Part shown: piece by piece, positions 22,339 through 34,907 of the stretch
How the letters are laid out: each line of letters begins with the position of its first letter
Numbering within the stretch: the first letter of the stretch is position 1
NCBI GenBank assembly: GCA_037043455.1
Contig: JAWPHD010001280.1
Coordinates: forward strand, 1-64,000
Direction: 5' to 3'
Source: Cyrtodaria siliqua
Lineage: Eukaryota; Mollusca; Bivalvia; Adapedonta; Hiatellidae
DNA: 64,000 bases
Program-made: the position numbers and the translations under genes
Notes under the pieces: model-generated
The model's input: only the letters and a program-made list of their open reading frames with translations
Told to the model about the DNA's origin: nothing
Database searches by the model: none

Positions 22339-23540
22339 AGCTCTACTGATCAGAGATCAGCAGAGCTTATGCTGTGGTGCGGAGTCTGTCGTCCGTCTGT
22401 CTGCCCGTCTGTAAACTTTTTTTGTAGCGACTACTCCTCTGAAACTACTGAATGGATTTTCATGAAACTTTACAGAAATGTTGCCCATGAAATCTAGTTG
22501 ATCCTAGCAAAAATTCATGTTTATGTGAAGTCCAAGATGGCCGCCAAATCTAAAAATAGATTTTTAAAAAACAAGTTTGTAGCGACTACTTTTAGAAAAC
22601 TCTTAAGTGATATTGATATGGGACTTTTTCTAAAATGATCAGCATGACATGATGTTCATCCTTGTTGAAAATTATTTTGATTTGACGTTAAACATGGCTA
22701 GTGGCCATCTTTGTTTACATAGTTATATAATGAAAACTTGTAGCGACTACTCCTCTGAAACTACTTGACGGATTTTCATGAAACTTCACACGAATGTTGC
22801 TCTTGATGTCTTATTGATCCTAGCAAAACTTCAGTCGGCCGAAAATTCAAGATAGCCGCCACGGCTAGAAATAGATTTTCAAACAACAAGTTTGTAGCGA
22901 CTACTTCTTGAAAACTATAAGTGATATTGATATGGGACTTTTTCTAAAATGATCAGTATGACATGATGTTGATCCTTGTCGAAAATTATTTTGAGTAGGT
23001 CATTTATGTATAGTAGAAAGAGAATTGTTGAGTAGGTCATTTATGTATAGTAGAAAGAGAATTGGCCCGAAGACAGAACCTTGGGGTACGTCTTTAGTGA
23101 CTATTTGAAAACTATAATTGATCTTGATATGGGACTTTTTCTAAAATGATCAACATGACATGATGTTGATCCAGTTATTTTGATTTGACATTAAATATTT
23201 TGATTCGACATGACATATGGCCGCCAGCAGCCATCTTTGTTTATATAGAGTTATGTAATGAAAACTTGTAATGAAAACTTGTAGTGACTACTTCTTTGAA
23301 ACTCCCAAACGGATGTTCATGAAACTTCACAGGAATGTTGCTCTTGATGTCTAGTTGATCCTAGCAAAAGTTCAGGTCGGTCGGAAATTCAAGATGGCCG
23401 CAATGGTTAAAAATAGATATAAAAATGCGATTTTGTGGTGACTACTCAAAAAAAACAAGTGATAATGATTTGGAACCTTTACCAAAATGACTGCAACGAC
23501 ATCTTGCAGGCTGATCAGGGTTTAACTGTCTTGGTGCTCA
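22339..23540 (+). mobile_element. AGCTCTACTG-headed element, copy A2
   Basis: The full hairpin head AGCTCT-a-CTGATC...GATCAG-c-AGAGCT is at 22339-22367, then GTCCGTCTGTCTGCCC and about three 320-bp core units. A 45-bp tandem duplication (GAGTAGGTCATTTATGTATA) is seen at about 22992-23060. The tail is not recognisable. The element begins exactly after GATTTTT of copy A, which shows insertion into a T run of its own family. Confidence 0.75.
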
Positions 23541-23925
23541 TCAGTCATTTGATCGAAGTTTACACCCCTATGTACTACAAATGGACTGGTCCAAATTAAA
23601 AGGACAGTCCATTATACATTCATAGAAGGGTAAGGATTTAGTCTCTTTTGTATTTTGACTCTCAGAAAAAGACTGAAAACAAATTGTAGGATTTTAAGAT
23701 TTTATTTTAATTCTGATTTTCCAACTATAACCTGAGACAAGAGCAAGTCTACTGAGATAGTAACATAATTCTCAGGAGAAATTGCATAACATGACCTGTG
23801 TGTGACCACACCTGCTATATTTCTGAATACAGATCATTCCATTTCTGTTCCACAGTGTGATTTGGAGCAGAAAAAAGAGGATATACTAAGGTGGATGTTG
23901 TAAGGGATTTAATTGATACAGTTTT
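23541..23925. other. Short unique stretch
   Basis: It contains a 10-bp inverted pair, ATGGACTGGTCC and GGACAGTCCAT (about 23581-23612). No gene was recognised. Confidence 0.35.
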
Positions 23926-26900
23926 TGTCTCGCCTTTTCGAAGAAAAAAAGACAGGTCTTGCTTTTCCAGCGGCGTCGGCGTCAACATTCAAGTTTTGCA
24001 TTTAGGTCATTTTCTCAAAAACTGTATGCACTAGACCTTTCAAACTTTGCTTATAGTTGTATCTTGGGAGGTACATCCCAACGTGACAAAGCAAATGTGG
24101 AAGTGACCTTGACCCTCCAAGCAAAGGGCAGATAACTTAATAATATTTAGGTTCAACTTTTGCGTTTAGGTCACTTTTTCACAAACTGTATGCACTAGAC
24201 CTTTCAAACTTTGCTAATAGTTGTATCTTGGGTGGCACCTCGCAACGTGACAAAGCAAATGTGGAAGTGACCTTGACCCTCCAAGCAAAGGGCAGATAAC
24301 TTAATAATGTGACCTTGACCCTCCAAGCAAAGGGCAGATAACTTAATAATTTTTAGGTTCAACTTTTGCGTTTAGGTCACTCTTTCACAAACTGTATGCA
24401 CTAAGACCTTTCAAACTTTGCTTATAGTTGTATCTTGAGTTGTACATTTCAACGTGACCAAGCAAATGTAGATGTGACCTTCACCATCCAAGCAAAGGGC
24501 AGATACCTTTAATTGTTACATTTACATCACTTTCTCATGAATTATAATTATGCACTAGATGTTTTAAACCTAATTTACAGCTTATTCTTCGGAAGAAAAC
24601 ATATTCTTTTTTGACATAGTTGTGTCCTGGAAACGGATTTCATCTATGACCTTGACCTACGTTTTGGAGCTGATGATTTTTTTCAGCTCTACTGGCCAAG
24701 GGCCTTCATTTTTCATCCGATCTTTACCAAACTTTAACAGGTTGTTAATATCAATGAAAGCTCGGACAAGTTCGAAAACCAGCCATATTGGACCAGTAAC
24801 AGCGGAGTTATGGCCCTTGGTTTAGTTCAAAATGCTATATTTTGCCTCGTTAAGACGATAGGGCCTTCATTTTTGTCTCGCCTTTTTGAAGAAAAAAAGA
24901 GACATAGGTGTTGCTTTTCCGGCGGTGGCGTCAACATTCAAGTTTTGCGTTTAGGTAATTTTCTCACGAACTGTATGCATTAGACCTTTCAAACTTTGCT
25001 TATAGTTGTATCATGGGTGGTACATCGCAACGTGACAAAGCAAATGTGGAAGTGACCTTGACCCTCCAAGCAAAGAGCAGATAACTTACTAATTTTTAGG
25101 TTCAACTTTTGCGTTTAGGTCACTTTTTCACAAACTGTATGCACTAGACCTTTCAAACTTTGCTTATAGTTGTATCTTGGGTGGTACATGGCAACATGAC
25201 AAAGCAATTGTGGAAGTGACCTTGACCTTCCAAGCAAAGGGCAGATAACTTTATAATTTTTAGGTTCACCTTTTGCGTTTAGGTCATTTTCTCACAAACT
25301 GTATGCCCTAGACCTTTAAAACTCTGCTTATAGTTGTATCTTGAGTTGTACATCGCAATATGACAAAGCAAATGTGAAAGTGACCTTGGACCTCCAAGCA
25401 AGGGCAGATAACCTTATAATTTTTACCTTCAACTTTGGCATTTAGGTCACTTTTTCACAAACTGTATGCACTAAGACCTTTCAAACTTTGCTTATAATTG
25501 TATCTTGAGTGGTACATTGCAACGTGACAAAGCAAATGTGGATGTAACCTTCTCCATCCAAGCAAAGGGCAGAAAACTTTAATTGTTACATTTACATCAC
25601 TTTCTCATGAACTAGAATTATGCAGTAGATGTTTTAAACCTAATTTATAGCTTAATCTTTGGAAGAAAACATATTCTATTTTGACATAGTTGTGTCTTCG
25701 GTAGTGCATCTTTTTTTTGGATGCCTGGATTTCATCTATGACCTTGACCTACTTTTTGGAGCTGATGATTTTTAGCTCTACTGGCCAAAGGCCTTCATTT
25801 TTCATCCGATCTTTACCAATCTTTTACCAGATTGTTAATATCAATGAAAGCTCGCACAAGTTCGAAAACCAGCCAGCTATGGCCCTTGATTTAGTTAAAA
25901 ATGCTAAATTTTGCCTCGATAATACGATAGGGCTTTCATTTTTCATCTGAACTTAACCAAACTTTACCAGATGTTTTGCCTTTTTTTTTAGTATATTTTT
26001 AGCTCTACTGATCAGATATCAGCAGAGCTTATGCCGTGGTGCGGCGTCCGTCGTCCATCCGTCTGTCCGTCCGTTAACTTTTTTTTTGTAGCGACTACTC
26101 CTCTGAAACAACTGAATAGATTTTCATGAAACTTTACAGAAATGTTGCCCATGAAGTCTAGTTGATCCTAGCAAAAATTCATGTAGATGTGAAATCCAAG
26201 ATGGCCGCCAAATCTAAAAATAGGTTTTTAAAAAACAAGTTTGTAGCGACTACTTCTTGAAAACTCTTAAGGGATATTGCTATGGGACTTTTTCTAAAAT
26301 GATCAGCATGACATGATGTTGGTCCTTGTCGAAAATCGTTTTGATTCAACGTTAAACATGGCTACCAGCGGCCATCTTTGTTTACATAGAGTTATATAAT
26401 GAAAACTTGTAGCGACTACTCCTCTGAAAATACTTGACGGATTTTCATGAAACATCACAGGAATGTTGCTCTTGATGTCTAATTGATCCTAGCAAAATTT
26501 CAGGTCGGCCGGAAATTCAAGATGGCCGCCACGGCTAAAAATAGATTTTTAAAAAATAAGTTTGTAGCGACTACTTCTTGAAAACTATAAGAGATATTGA
26601 TATGGGACTTTTTCTAAAATGATCAGCATGACATGATGTTGGTCCTTGTCGAAAATCGTTTTGATTCGACGTTAAACATGGCTGCCAGCGGCCATCTTTG
26701 TTTACATAGAGTTATATAATGAAAACTTGTAGCGACTACTCCTCTGAAACTACTTGACGGATTTTCATGAAACTTCACACGAATGTTGCTCTTGATGTCT
26801 TATTGATCCTAGCAAAATTTCAGGTCGGCCGGAAATTCAAGATGGCCGGCACGGCTAAAAATAGATTTTTAAAAAATAAGTTTGTAGCGACTACTTCTTG

Positions 26901-27689
26901 AAAACTATAAGTGATATTGATATGGGACTTTTTCTAAAATTATCAGCATGACATGATGGTTATCCGAGTCGAACATTATTTTGATTCGACGTTAAACATG
27001 GCTGCCAGTGGCCATCTTTGTTTACATAGAGTTATATTATGATAACTTGTAGCGACTACTCCTCTGAAAATACTTGACGGATTTTCATGAAACTTCACAC
27101 GAATGTTGCTGTTGATGTCTAATTGATCCTTGCAAAATTTCAGGTCGGCCGGAAATTCAAGATGGCTGCCATGGCTAAAAATAGATTTTCAAAATACAAG
27201 TTTGTAGCAACTACTTCTTGAAAACTATAAGTGATATTGATATGGGACTTTTTCTAAAATGATCAGCATGACATGATGGTTATTCAAGTCGAACATTATT
27301 TTGATTCGACGTTAAACATGGCTGCCAGTGGCCATGTTTGTTTACATAGAGTTATATAATGAAAACTTGTAGCGACTACTTCTTTGAAACTACCCGACGG
27401 ATTTTCATGAAACTTCACAGGAATGTTGCTCTTAATGTCTTATTGATCTTAGCAAAATTTCAGGTCGGCCGGAAATTCAAGATGGCCGCCACGGCTAAAA
27501 ATAGATTTTCAAAAAACAAGTCTGTAGCGACTACTTCCTGAAATCAAAATCAATCAGTAGAGCTTCAAGGTCATTGACCTCTTGTTAGTTACTAAAATGT
27601 TTACAAACTTTCATTTAAGCATCACTGACCTTTTTATTTTTAAGTCCAGCCTGCATTAGGCGAGACATGTGAATCCACGGATTTCTTGT
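23926..27689 (+). mobile_element. TGTCTCGCCT-headed element with nested copies
   Basis: The head TGTCTCGCCT (23926) contains TTTTCGAAGAAAA. The terminal complement AGGCGAGACA is at 27658-27667, followed by a small hairpin AATCC-AC-GGATT and TTCTTGT at about 27689. The core has about 200-bp units (GACCTTTCAAACTTTGCTTA, GTGACCTTGACCCTCCAAGC). A second head of the same class starts at 24874. Short modules headed AGCTCTACTGGCCAAGGGCC lie at 24685 and 25774. A complete AGCTCTACTG-family copy is nested at 26001-27586. Confidence 0.65.
26001..27586 (+). mobile_element. AGCTCTACTG-headed element, copy B, complete
   Basis: The head hairpin at 26001 follows TATTTTT. GTCCGTCGTCCATCCGTCTG comes next, then five core units with GTAGCGACTACT at 26088, 26409, 26729, 27049 and 27369 (period 320). 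The tail has CAGTAGAGCT (27555-27564), complementary to the head, then the hairpin AAGGTCA-T-TGACCTCTT and ends near 27586. Each 320-bp unit is itself two related halves of about 155-165 bp. Frames such as 27359-27541 come from the repeat and are not genes. Confidence 0.8.
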
Positions 27690-28330
27690 ATAATTAAACT
27701 GTTTGGTAGCATTATGACATTTTTATAAGCTGGAAAAAAATATATTCTTTAGAGTAGGATAAAATGGAATGAGATTATAATGTTGCATAATAAATCATAA
27801 TATTTAGGAATATAGGAATATTGCTCTTGATGTCTAGTCGGCCTTAGTAAAAATCAGGTTGGCCTAAAATTCAAGATGGCCACCATTTCTAAAAATAGAT
27901 TTATTAAATACAATTTTGTGGCAACTACTTCTCTAAAACCGTAAGCGGTTTGGTACCTTTACCAAAATGACTTTTATAAAACTTTACAGGAATGTTGGTT
28001 TTGATGTCCAGTTAGTTCCATTAAGTAAAAATCAAGTTGGCCGGAAATTCAAGATGACTGCCACAGCTTAAATACCAGTTTGTGGCAACTACTTATCAAA
28101 AAACATAAGTGGTATTGATTTGGAACCTTTACTAAAATGACTGGCATGACATGTAGTTGGTCCTAAACAAAATTCATTGATTCTATGTCAAACATGGATG
28201 CCTACGATCATCTTTTTTTTAGATAGAGTAATAAGGCATAAAAAAAAAATATGTGTGTTTCCGGTTTCCCGACCGACCCTTCTTTTTCACCGCCGACCCT
28301 AAATATTTTTAGCGAGATGAAAAAAAAAAG
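27690..28330. repeat. Decayed core units and CCGACCGACCCT repeat
   Basis: 27810-28225 is a diverged, headless piece of the 320-bp core (TTGCTCTTGATGTCTAGTCG, AAGATGGCCACC). 28232-28320 carries TATGTGTG...CCCGACCGACCCTTC, which recurs inverted at 53690-53765 (GGGTCGGTCGGG). Confidence 0.55.
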
Positions 28331-29030
28331 AAAAAAGATATTACAATCAAACAACAAATATTTTTATTCAAATGATAATTTTATTAGCATCAATTAAACA
28401 TGAATTCATAGTTTAAACTTAACAAGTGTCAAACAGTTTGTATCCTGATGAGACACAAAGTTGTTAAGCATCTAATCTGGATCCAAACTGTTTGCAAAGG
28501 TTATCAAGAAATAGCCTTAGTACAAAAATGGCATAATATATATGTAACTTTTTCCTACCTACCAAAGTTTTTGTTTATAAATGATCGCCAACTCCTACGG
28601 TGCATTTCAGGGTGCCTAGACGTCGAATATGTATCGAGATTTTTTTTTTATTACTTTCGATATGTTTTCATACCTGATATGATTGAATAGAATGAAAATG
28701 GATGCTTCCTGAATCTGTTTGCAATCCTCTAAGCTTCGCAAAGCGAAAAAATCATTTTGACCCCACTGTTTACATGTAATTTTTTTGACAGCCAAAAAAC
28801 AAAATGGCGACGGCGGAACATTCCATTTTCCTAGGGTAGGGAGACTTAAAAAAGCAGTTGACCAATAGTGGTGTAAATAATAAAATATAAACTTGTATTT
28901 CCTAGATATAATGTTTTGCATTCCAAAATAAAAGATAAGTATGATCGATTGAACAACACCACCCTGCATAACCTACATTCTAAAAATAATGTCCCCATGT
29001 TGTTTTATTTTTTTACAATGTTAACATGGG
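28331..29030. other. Left flank of the long-TIR element, partly inverted-repeated
   Basis: 28575-28765 matches 33478-33665 in inverse orientation (shared words GGTATGAAAACATAT, AGGCACCCTGAAATGCAC, TGGGGTCAAAATGA). The inverted pairing therefore extends beyond the 423-bp terminal repeats, offset by about 265 bp of extra sequence on the left side. A 117-codon minus-strand frame (28616-28969) has no recognised domain. Confidence 0.5.
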
Positions 29031-30074
29031 CACTGTCGGGATCCGTACACCGGATCTTGGTCAAGACCCCGTTCACTAGTACGGAGTTTTGGTCAGCCAT
29101 GTTGTAGAAAACGTGCGGATAACAACAGCAAAGGTAGGTTAACCACGTTTTTCTCCTATTTTTGTTCATGTATATGAATTATCAGTATTGGTATATGTTG
29201 CGGAAACATTTCCCCGTTCAAATATTACCGTACATTGTTGACATATTTCTTTAAATGCTACAATTCGGATCAAAGAAAAACAATTGCCGGTGCTGAAATT
29301 CGCCCAAAGTACCCTTCAGCAATAAATATCTCATTAATTTTCTAGTTAATGAAAATTTTGAATTGGCAGATTTATTTGTTTTTCCAATATACGTGCATGT
29401 TCAAAATTTCAGCATCATTCATCCGAAATTGGCCGAGATATGAATCGAAACAAAACGTGCCCAGCGTAACTAATTCATATAAAAAGACGCTGATTTGTGT
29501 ACGGAGTCTTGTCCATGTACTGTACGGGGTTTTGCAATGCAAAGATTGTTTTCGCTGCTCTGCACTGATGTTATTTACTTATATTTGTAGTAATTCGTAG
29601 ACATTATTTAGGTCCTATATGTCTTATAACATTTTGTATTGTTAAGACGAAAAAATGCTGAAAACTAAAACTTAAAAGGGGTAATTCTTGAGAAAGACTC
29701 CGTTCTTATTCCAAATAACTACATGTACTACAAACCAAGTCCAGACGTATATTATTTGTCTGTTAGAATTGATACAGTTGTCCAATTTTAGCTGATTGTG
29801 ACCACAGTTAACGTCATATATTTTTTTTTGTCATTTACAAAAATCCATTACATTGGTCAATGTTTATTCAACTTAGAAATGAGGTAATTGCTTTAATCCG
29901 CGAATCTAAGGAATCATACAAATCAAAACTTACATCCCAGTTAAATCAATCCGCCCGGGTAAATGGTGGCGTATAGCAAAATCGATCTCTAAAACGAACA
30001 AAGTAACTCAACCAAACTTTCCAATAAAAAATAACGGTTGTATTTTAATACATCCAGTAGACAAAGCAAACGTA

Positions 30075-30920
30075 TTGAATTCTTCCTTTTCTGCAACATC
30101 TCATATTGAACATGAACCGGAATTACCTACTTTTCATAATCGCACTGACAATAAAATGAATGACTTTATTATAAATGAAACGGAAGTAATTGATCAATTG
30201 AAAATCTTGAAATTATCGAAACCTCCAGGCCCAGATATGATTAGCCCAAAGGTGTTAAAATTAGTTTTAAATAGCATCGCTGCTCCATTGACGCGACTTT
30301 TTAATCTGTCATTGTCCACTAGAAAAGTACCATACCAATGGAAACAGGCGAATGTAACTCCTATTTTTAAGGGCAAGGGAGAACCTGACATGCCGGGCAA
30401 TTATAGGCCTATATCCATTACCAGTAGTATTTGCAAATTGATGGAAAAAATCGTATTTAAACACTTGTTCAACTATATCAAAACGAATAACCTTATGTGC
30501 AAATACCAGGCAGGCTTTCAACCTAGAGACTCTACAGTAAATCAGCTCATAGAAATATATAATAACATAATAAGCAACCTCGACGCTGGGAAAGATGTAC
30601 GATTTATATTTTGCGATATTGCTAAAGCATTTGACAAAGTATGGCATGCTGGGTTGCTTTTTAAATTTGCTAAATATGGTATCAATGATTCATTATGTAA
30701 CTGGATACGTAGCTATCTCTCTGATAGGCAGCAAAAAGTAGTCCTAGATGGATTCTCTTCAAGCTTCAGTACTATAGATGCAGGTGTTCCGCAAGGCTCT
30801 GTTCTAGGTCCGTTTCTATTTCTGCTTTATATAAATGACATCACAGATGACTTATTGAATGATGTACGGTTATTTGCTGATGACACTTCTCTTTTTGTTG
30901 TAGTTGATAAAACCCAGTAG
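30075..30920 (+). pseudogene. LINE reverse transcriptase, RT domain
   Basis: 281 codons cover most of the RT fingers and palm: PPGPDMISPKVL, PNVTPIFKGKG-like region, YRPIS, FQPRDSTVNQL, FCDIAKAFDKVWH (first catalytic Asp), AGVPQGSVLGP, and LFADDTSLF with the two catalytic aspartates. This enzyme would copy element RNA at a nicked target. The frame begins at a TTG with related coding sequence upstream in a shifted frame, and it ends at TAG 30918-30920 where the thumb should continue. The catalytic motifs are intact, but the polypeptide is broken on both sides. The clade (Jockey, CR1, RTE and so on) is unresolved. Confidence 0.85.
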
Positions 30921-30923
30921 AAT

Positions 30924-31310
30924 GTGCCAATTCTCTTACAAATGATCTTTGCAAAATATCTGAATGGTCAAAAAAAATGGGCTGTTACATTTAATCCTCA
31001 AAAAAACAAAATCCCTGTTTGCACTAGAAGAAACTATAACCACCCACCAGTCTACTTTGATAATGATATAGTACAAGAAGTAGCGTCACATTGCCACCTT
31101 GGATTAACAATTCAGTCCAATGCAGCTTGGTCGCATCATATAGAAAATATAAAAGAAAAAGCATGTGCACGATTTAACATTCTAAGAATGCTTAAATACA
31201 AACTTGACAGACATTCTCTATTGAAAATATATATCGCCTTTATAAGACTTATACTTGAATATGGAGATTCAGTATGGGATAACTGTACACAGGGAGAATC
31301 TGATCTATGA
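30924..31310 (+). pseudogene. LINE RT thumb region fragment
   Basis: 128 codons continue the RT after the stop at 30918: KKWAVTFNPQKNK, a lengthened loop, HHIENIKEKACARFNILRML, and IRLILEYGDSVWD, the usual order after the FADD motif in LINE RTs. The first about 15 residues are read in the wrong frame, so a small indel lies near 30950. The frame stops at TGA 31308-31310. Confidence 0.75.
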
Positions 31311-31388
31311 GAGAGCGTCCAAGTTGAAGCAGCACGAATAATAACAGGCCTCAGATGCAATTCCTCTAGATCATACTTATATACTAAA

Positions 31389-31886
31389 TTGAACTTAGAA
31401 ACATTAACAAAAAGAAGAAAAGATCATAAACATGTAACTATTTACAAAATAATTTATGGCATAAGTCCAGATATCATGTATAACTTAATCCAGCCATACT
31501 TACCTGTAAACAATAATTATAACCTTCGAACTTCAGGATTAAACTTACGTCTCCCTCTTTGTCGTACAACATCATATTATAACAGCTTTCTGCCGAGTAC
31601 AATTAAATTGTGGAATGCTTTACATTTAGACGCTAAAAATGCACCATCTGTTGAACTATTTAAGCATAAACTTAAGGCTATTGAACATAGGACTGACAGT
31701 CCATATCGCTATAATATAGGAAATAGGAATGATAACATTATCCATTGTCAATTAAGAAATAACTCAAGTAATCTAAAAACGCATTTATTTGACCACTTCT
31801 TGACAGATTCAGCAGTATGTCCGAAATGTGGCAATCCATGTGAGGACAATACTCATTTCTTTTCCAACTGTCCACTGTATAACTAA
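31389..31886 (+). pseudogene. LINE C-terminal domain with cysteine motif
   Basis: 165 codons hold the C-terminal region: LETLTKRRKDHKHVTIYKII, RTTSYYNSFLPSTIKLWNAL (a pattern common near LINE C termini), and CPKCGNPCEDNTHFFSNCPL, a C-x2-C-x8-H-x4-C zinc-knuckle-like motif. The frame ends at TAA in 31884-31886, but related coding sequence seems to continue to about 32045 in the same style. Confidence 0.75.
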
Positions 31887-32617
31887 TTCAGAAATGACTT
31901 ACTTGATACCCTAGCCAATCTTGTTGATGTCACGCATATCAACATTGACTTGATACTGAATGGCAGTTCCAATCTAGACGATACTACGAACTCAGAAATT
32001 GTAACCGTCCACAAATACATGAAGTGTACCATGAGATTTTCGTAGAATTATAGATGTATATACATGTACATATGTATATGGATATATAAGTATGTACATG
32101 AATGTGTACATGTATGTATATACTATTGTATTTTCAGATATGTTTTGTCACAATGCTAGATTTTTATCATCTTTCTTCCTTTTTTATTGTAATTTTTATT
32201 TTGTTTGTTTGTCTGTTTTCTCAGTTATCTTAAATTCCAGAATTAACTATTGGTTACAGAAACTCATACTAAAACCATTATGTTTTGTAATAATCGGTAC
32301 ATTTTTATATATATTTCGTATTGGTTTCCAGTATGATTTTCTTTCTGTTTATTCTTTTTTTTTTCTCACTTAAATTCTTTCTGACAGTTCAAAGTGTTAA
32401 TACTAAACAATCACGATACACATGTTTCAAAGATTCTAAGTTAATTGTCAAACCAATATATGCAAACTGTACTACAATTCCACATTTTATGTTATGTTTG
32501 ATATGAATTTATTGTTTATATGTACCTTGATATGGGAGAGGTCTTACATAGGCATTGTCTGTTGTCCAATCCCATTCAGTACTTGAATAAAATATTGTTT
32601 AAATAAAGTATTATTAT

Positions 32618-33054
32618 ACGTCCCACAGGCGTTAAAAATCCTTACCGTATTTTTTCAAACAGTTTGCCTGTCAGGTTAAAATTAATTCTATGCCCCATAC
32701 TGACATCTAAACTATGTCAAACTTTCCTAAGCATGTTAATAGGAAATGTAAAGTTGGTTCTTAAACTACATTGACAACACATGATATAGATAACGGCATG
32801 GGTTAATATTAATTATCTATATACCTCGCATGATCATATCTGTTCAAGGAAATCTACGTTGATTCAGTTCTAATGACACTACATTGACTGTTTACAAACA
32901 TTCAATGAATGTTTTATGTATTACATGTAATGCAAGTACCATTAAAACCATAGTTTCATACAATATATTTAAAGCAAAACTCCGTACAGTAAACAGAGAA
33001 TATTTGCAGTACTCCGTACACAAGTGCCCAAGACCCCGTACACAAACATTAATT
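32618..33054. other. Interior of the long-TIR element, right of the LINE
   Basis: A+T-rich DNA with short CTCCGTACA words related to the terminal repeat (near 32980-33050). No coding evidence. Confidence 0.4.
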
Positions 33055-33477
33055 GTGTTTCGATTCATATCTCAGCCAATTTCGGACGAATGATGCTGAA
33101 ATTTTGAGCATGCACGTATATTGGAAAAACAAATAAATCTGCCAATTCAAAATTTTCATTAACTTGAAAATTAATGAGATATTTATTGCTGAAGGGTACT
33201 TTCGGCGATTTTCAACACCGGCAATTGTTTTTCTTTGATCCGAATTGTAGCATTTAAAGTCATATGTCAACAATGTACGGTAATATTTGAATGGGGCAAT
33301 GTTTCCGCAACATACACCAATACTGATTATTCATATAAATGAACAAAAATAGGAGAAAAACGTGGTTAACCTACTTTTGCTGTTCTTATCCGCACGTTTT
33401 CTACAACATGGCTGACCAAAACTCCGTACTAGTGAACGGGGTCTTGACCAAGATCCGGTGTACGGATCCCGACAGTG

Positions 33478-34470
33478 ATGGGGGTCAAAATGAATTTTAG
33501 GCTTCGTGAAGCATAACAGATGGCTATAGCAAGATTGTAAACAGATCCAGGAGTGTCTATTTTCATTCTATCTAACCATATCAGGTATGAAAACATATAG
33601 CAAGTAATAAAAAAAAATTTGACGTCCAGGCACCCTGAAATGCACAGTAGGGTCCAAAGTTCCTAGGGTAAAAAATAACTGTGCCCTGGTGTACCAAAGT
33701 TTGAATAAGGAGATTTTAACTGTTTTACATAGGTTTTATGTAGGGAATTTAAAAAATCTCTTCTCTAAAAGCACAAGATGTAAATCTCTCATATATTGTA
33801 TATAGCATTAGCTTATGGTCCTCTACAAAGTTTGTTCAAATGGTGACCCTGGGGTGAAATCTTGACATGCCCCGGGGTCACAGTTTTACATAGAATAATA
33901 TAGGAAACTCTCTAAACAAAAATCATATTCCCCAAAACTGCTTTGTCAGTTGACCAAACTTTAGGTGATCCCTAGGTCAATGGTTTTCAAATTTGTTAAA
34001 ATTAGTGCAACACCACATCCAAGATGGCCGATGTTGGGGTGGAGTAGGGTTGGAGGGAGTGGTGGTTGGGGGTAAATAACATCTCCTTAGAAACCGCTTG
34101 CCCAATTTTGACCAAATTTCACATGGATGATACTGATGTCCATGTCTTTCAAAGTTATACAAATTAGGGCAGTGCAACATCCAAGATGGCCACCATTACC
34201 ATATATGGTCAAAACCTTAAAATATCTTCTAAAGAACCGCTGAACAGATTTTTGACAGTTTATGATCGCCAACTCCTAGACTACAAAAGTTGTACAAATG
34301 AAGTTCCTAGGGTCAAAAATGGCTGTGCCCCGGGGTTCTTTTACCTTATGTCGCACACTGTTTTCAATCTAGTAATCAATTGCACTTGTTAACTACTTTT
34401 TCCTCTTTGCAAAAGTTCTCAGATGAGCGACTCAGGGCCATTGGACCTCTTGTTAAATTCATGGGAAAAG
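33478..34470. repeat. Right flank: inverted partner and decayed hairpin-class element
   Basis: 33478-33665 is the inverted partner of 28575-28765. 33650-34460 then carries tandem text (TCCTAGGGTMAAAAATRRCT and GTGCCC-GGG words, CAAGATGGCC) and ends TTCTCAGATGAGCGACTCAG followed by GGCCATTGGACCTCTTGTT. That end has the same GGCCA...TGGACCTCTTGTT style as the tails of the hairpin-headed elements. Confidence 0.5.
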
Positions 34471-34907
34471 TTTCATAAACTGTTAAATTAAGAAAAAATA
34501 AGACTCGGATGAGTATAGTTTTTGTTTGTTTGTTTTTACTCTCGTCTTTATAAAAATCGTTCAACATCATTTTGCCAATTTAACATTCAAATGTAATGAA
34601 ATCTACCAACTAGAGGTAAGCAATAGTATAATAGGTATACTAGAGGTAGGCTGGTATAATAGTGTAAGTGGCGAGTGAGAGATCTGTGTGAATTAATTTT
34701 GAAATTGAGTATTATTGATTTTGTTGTATATAATAATATCGCAAGAATCTTTCTCACGAGGGAATTATTTTCCGCATCATGACAACAAAGTTAAACTATT
34801 TATTATATATTCTGTGATGAATTTCTTTCCAATCGTCAATATCTTTACCTCAGTTTGCCTTTTTACACCAGTTTGCCTAGTGGGAGATATTTCGCAGTAG
34901 AGCAAAC
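34471..34907. other. A+T-rich DNA left of the DIRS element
   Basis: The word AGAGGTAGGC/AGAGGTAAGC with TATAATAG occurs twice near 34610-34660. No gene was seen. Confidence 0.35.

Larger units (their letters stand above)
29832..32617 (+). mobile_element. 5'-truncated LINE (non-LTR retrotransposon)
   Basis: Coding sequence begins abruptly after a T-rich stretch in the region just upstream of the reverse transcriptase (YKNPLHWSMFIQLRNEVIAL). It runs through the RT and a C-terminal cysteine motif and ends in an A+T-rich 3' region with AATAAAGTATTATTATAC near 32617. The endonuclease and ORF1 regions are absent. At least three frame breaks (near 29950, 30918 and 31310) show that it is dead. It lies inside the long-TIR element and is therefore younger than that element. 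Confidence 0.8.
29031..33477. mobile_element. Long-TIR DNA element, 423-bp inverted repeats
   Basis: Inverted terminal repeats of 423 bp (29031-29453 and 33055-33477) begin CACTGTCGGGATCCGTACAC and are about 95% identical. Both sides are flanked by ATGGG (29026-29030, 33478-33482), a 5-bp target duplication. The interior carries a LINE (29832-32617) and no recognised transposase. Long TIRs occur in foldback, MULE-like and some other elements. The family cannot be named from these ends alone. Confidence 0.8.

Noticed and set aside
26001..27586. Short ORFs inside the 320-bp cores (for example 27359-27541, 53384-53566, 52938-53123) as genes
   Set aside because: The same peptide fragments recur in every repeat unit, on whichever strand is open, and have no domain.
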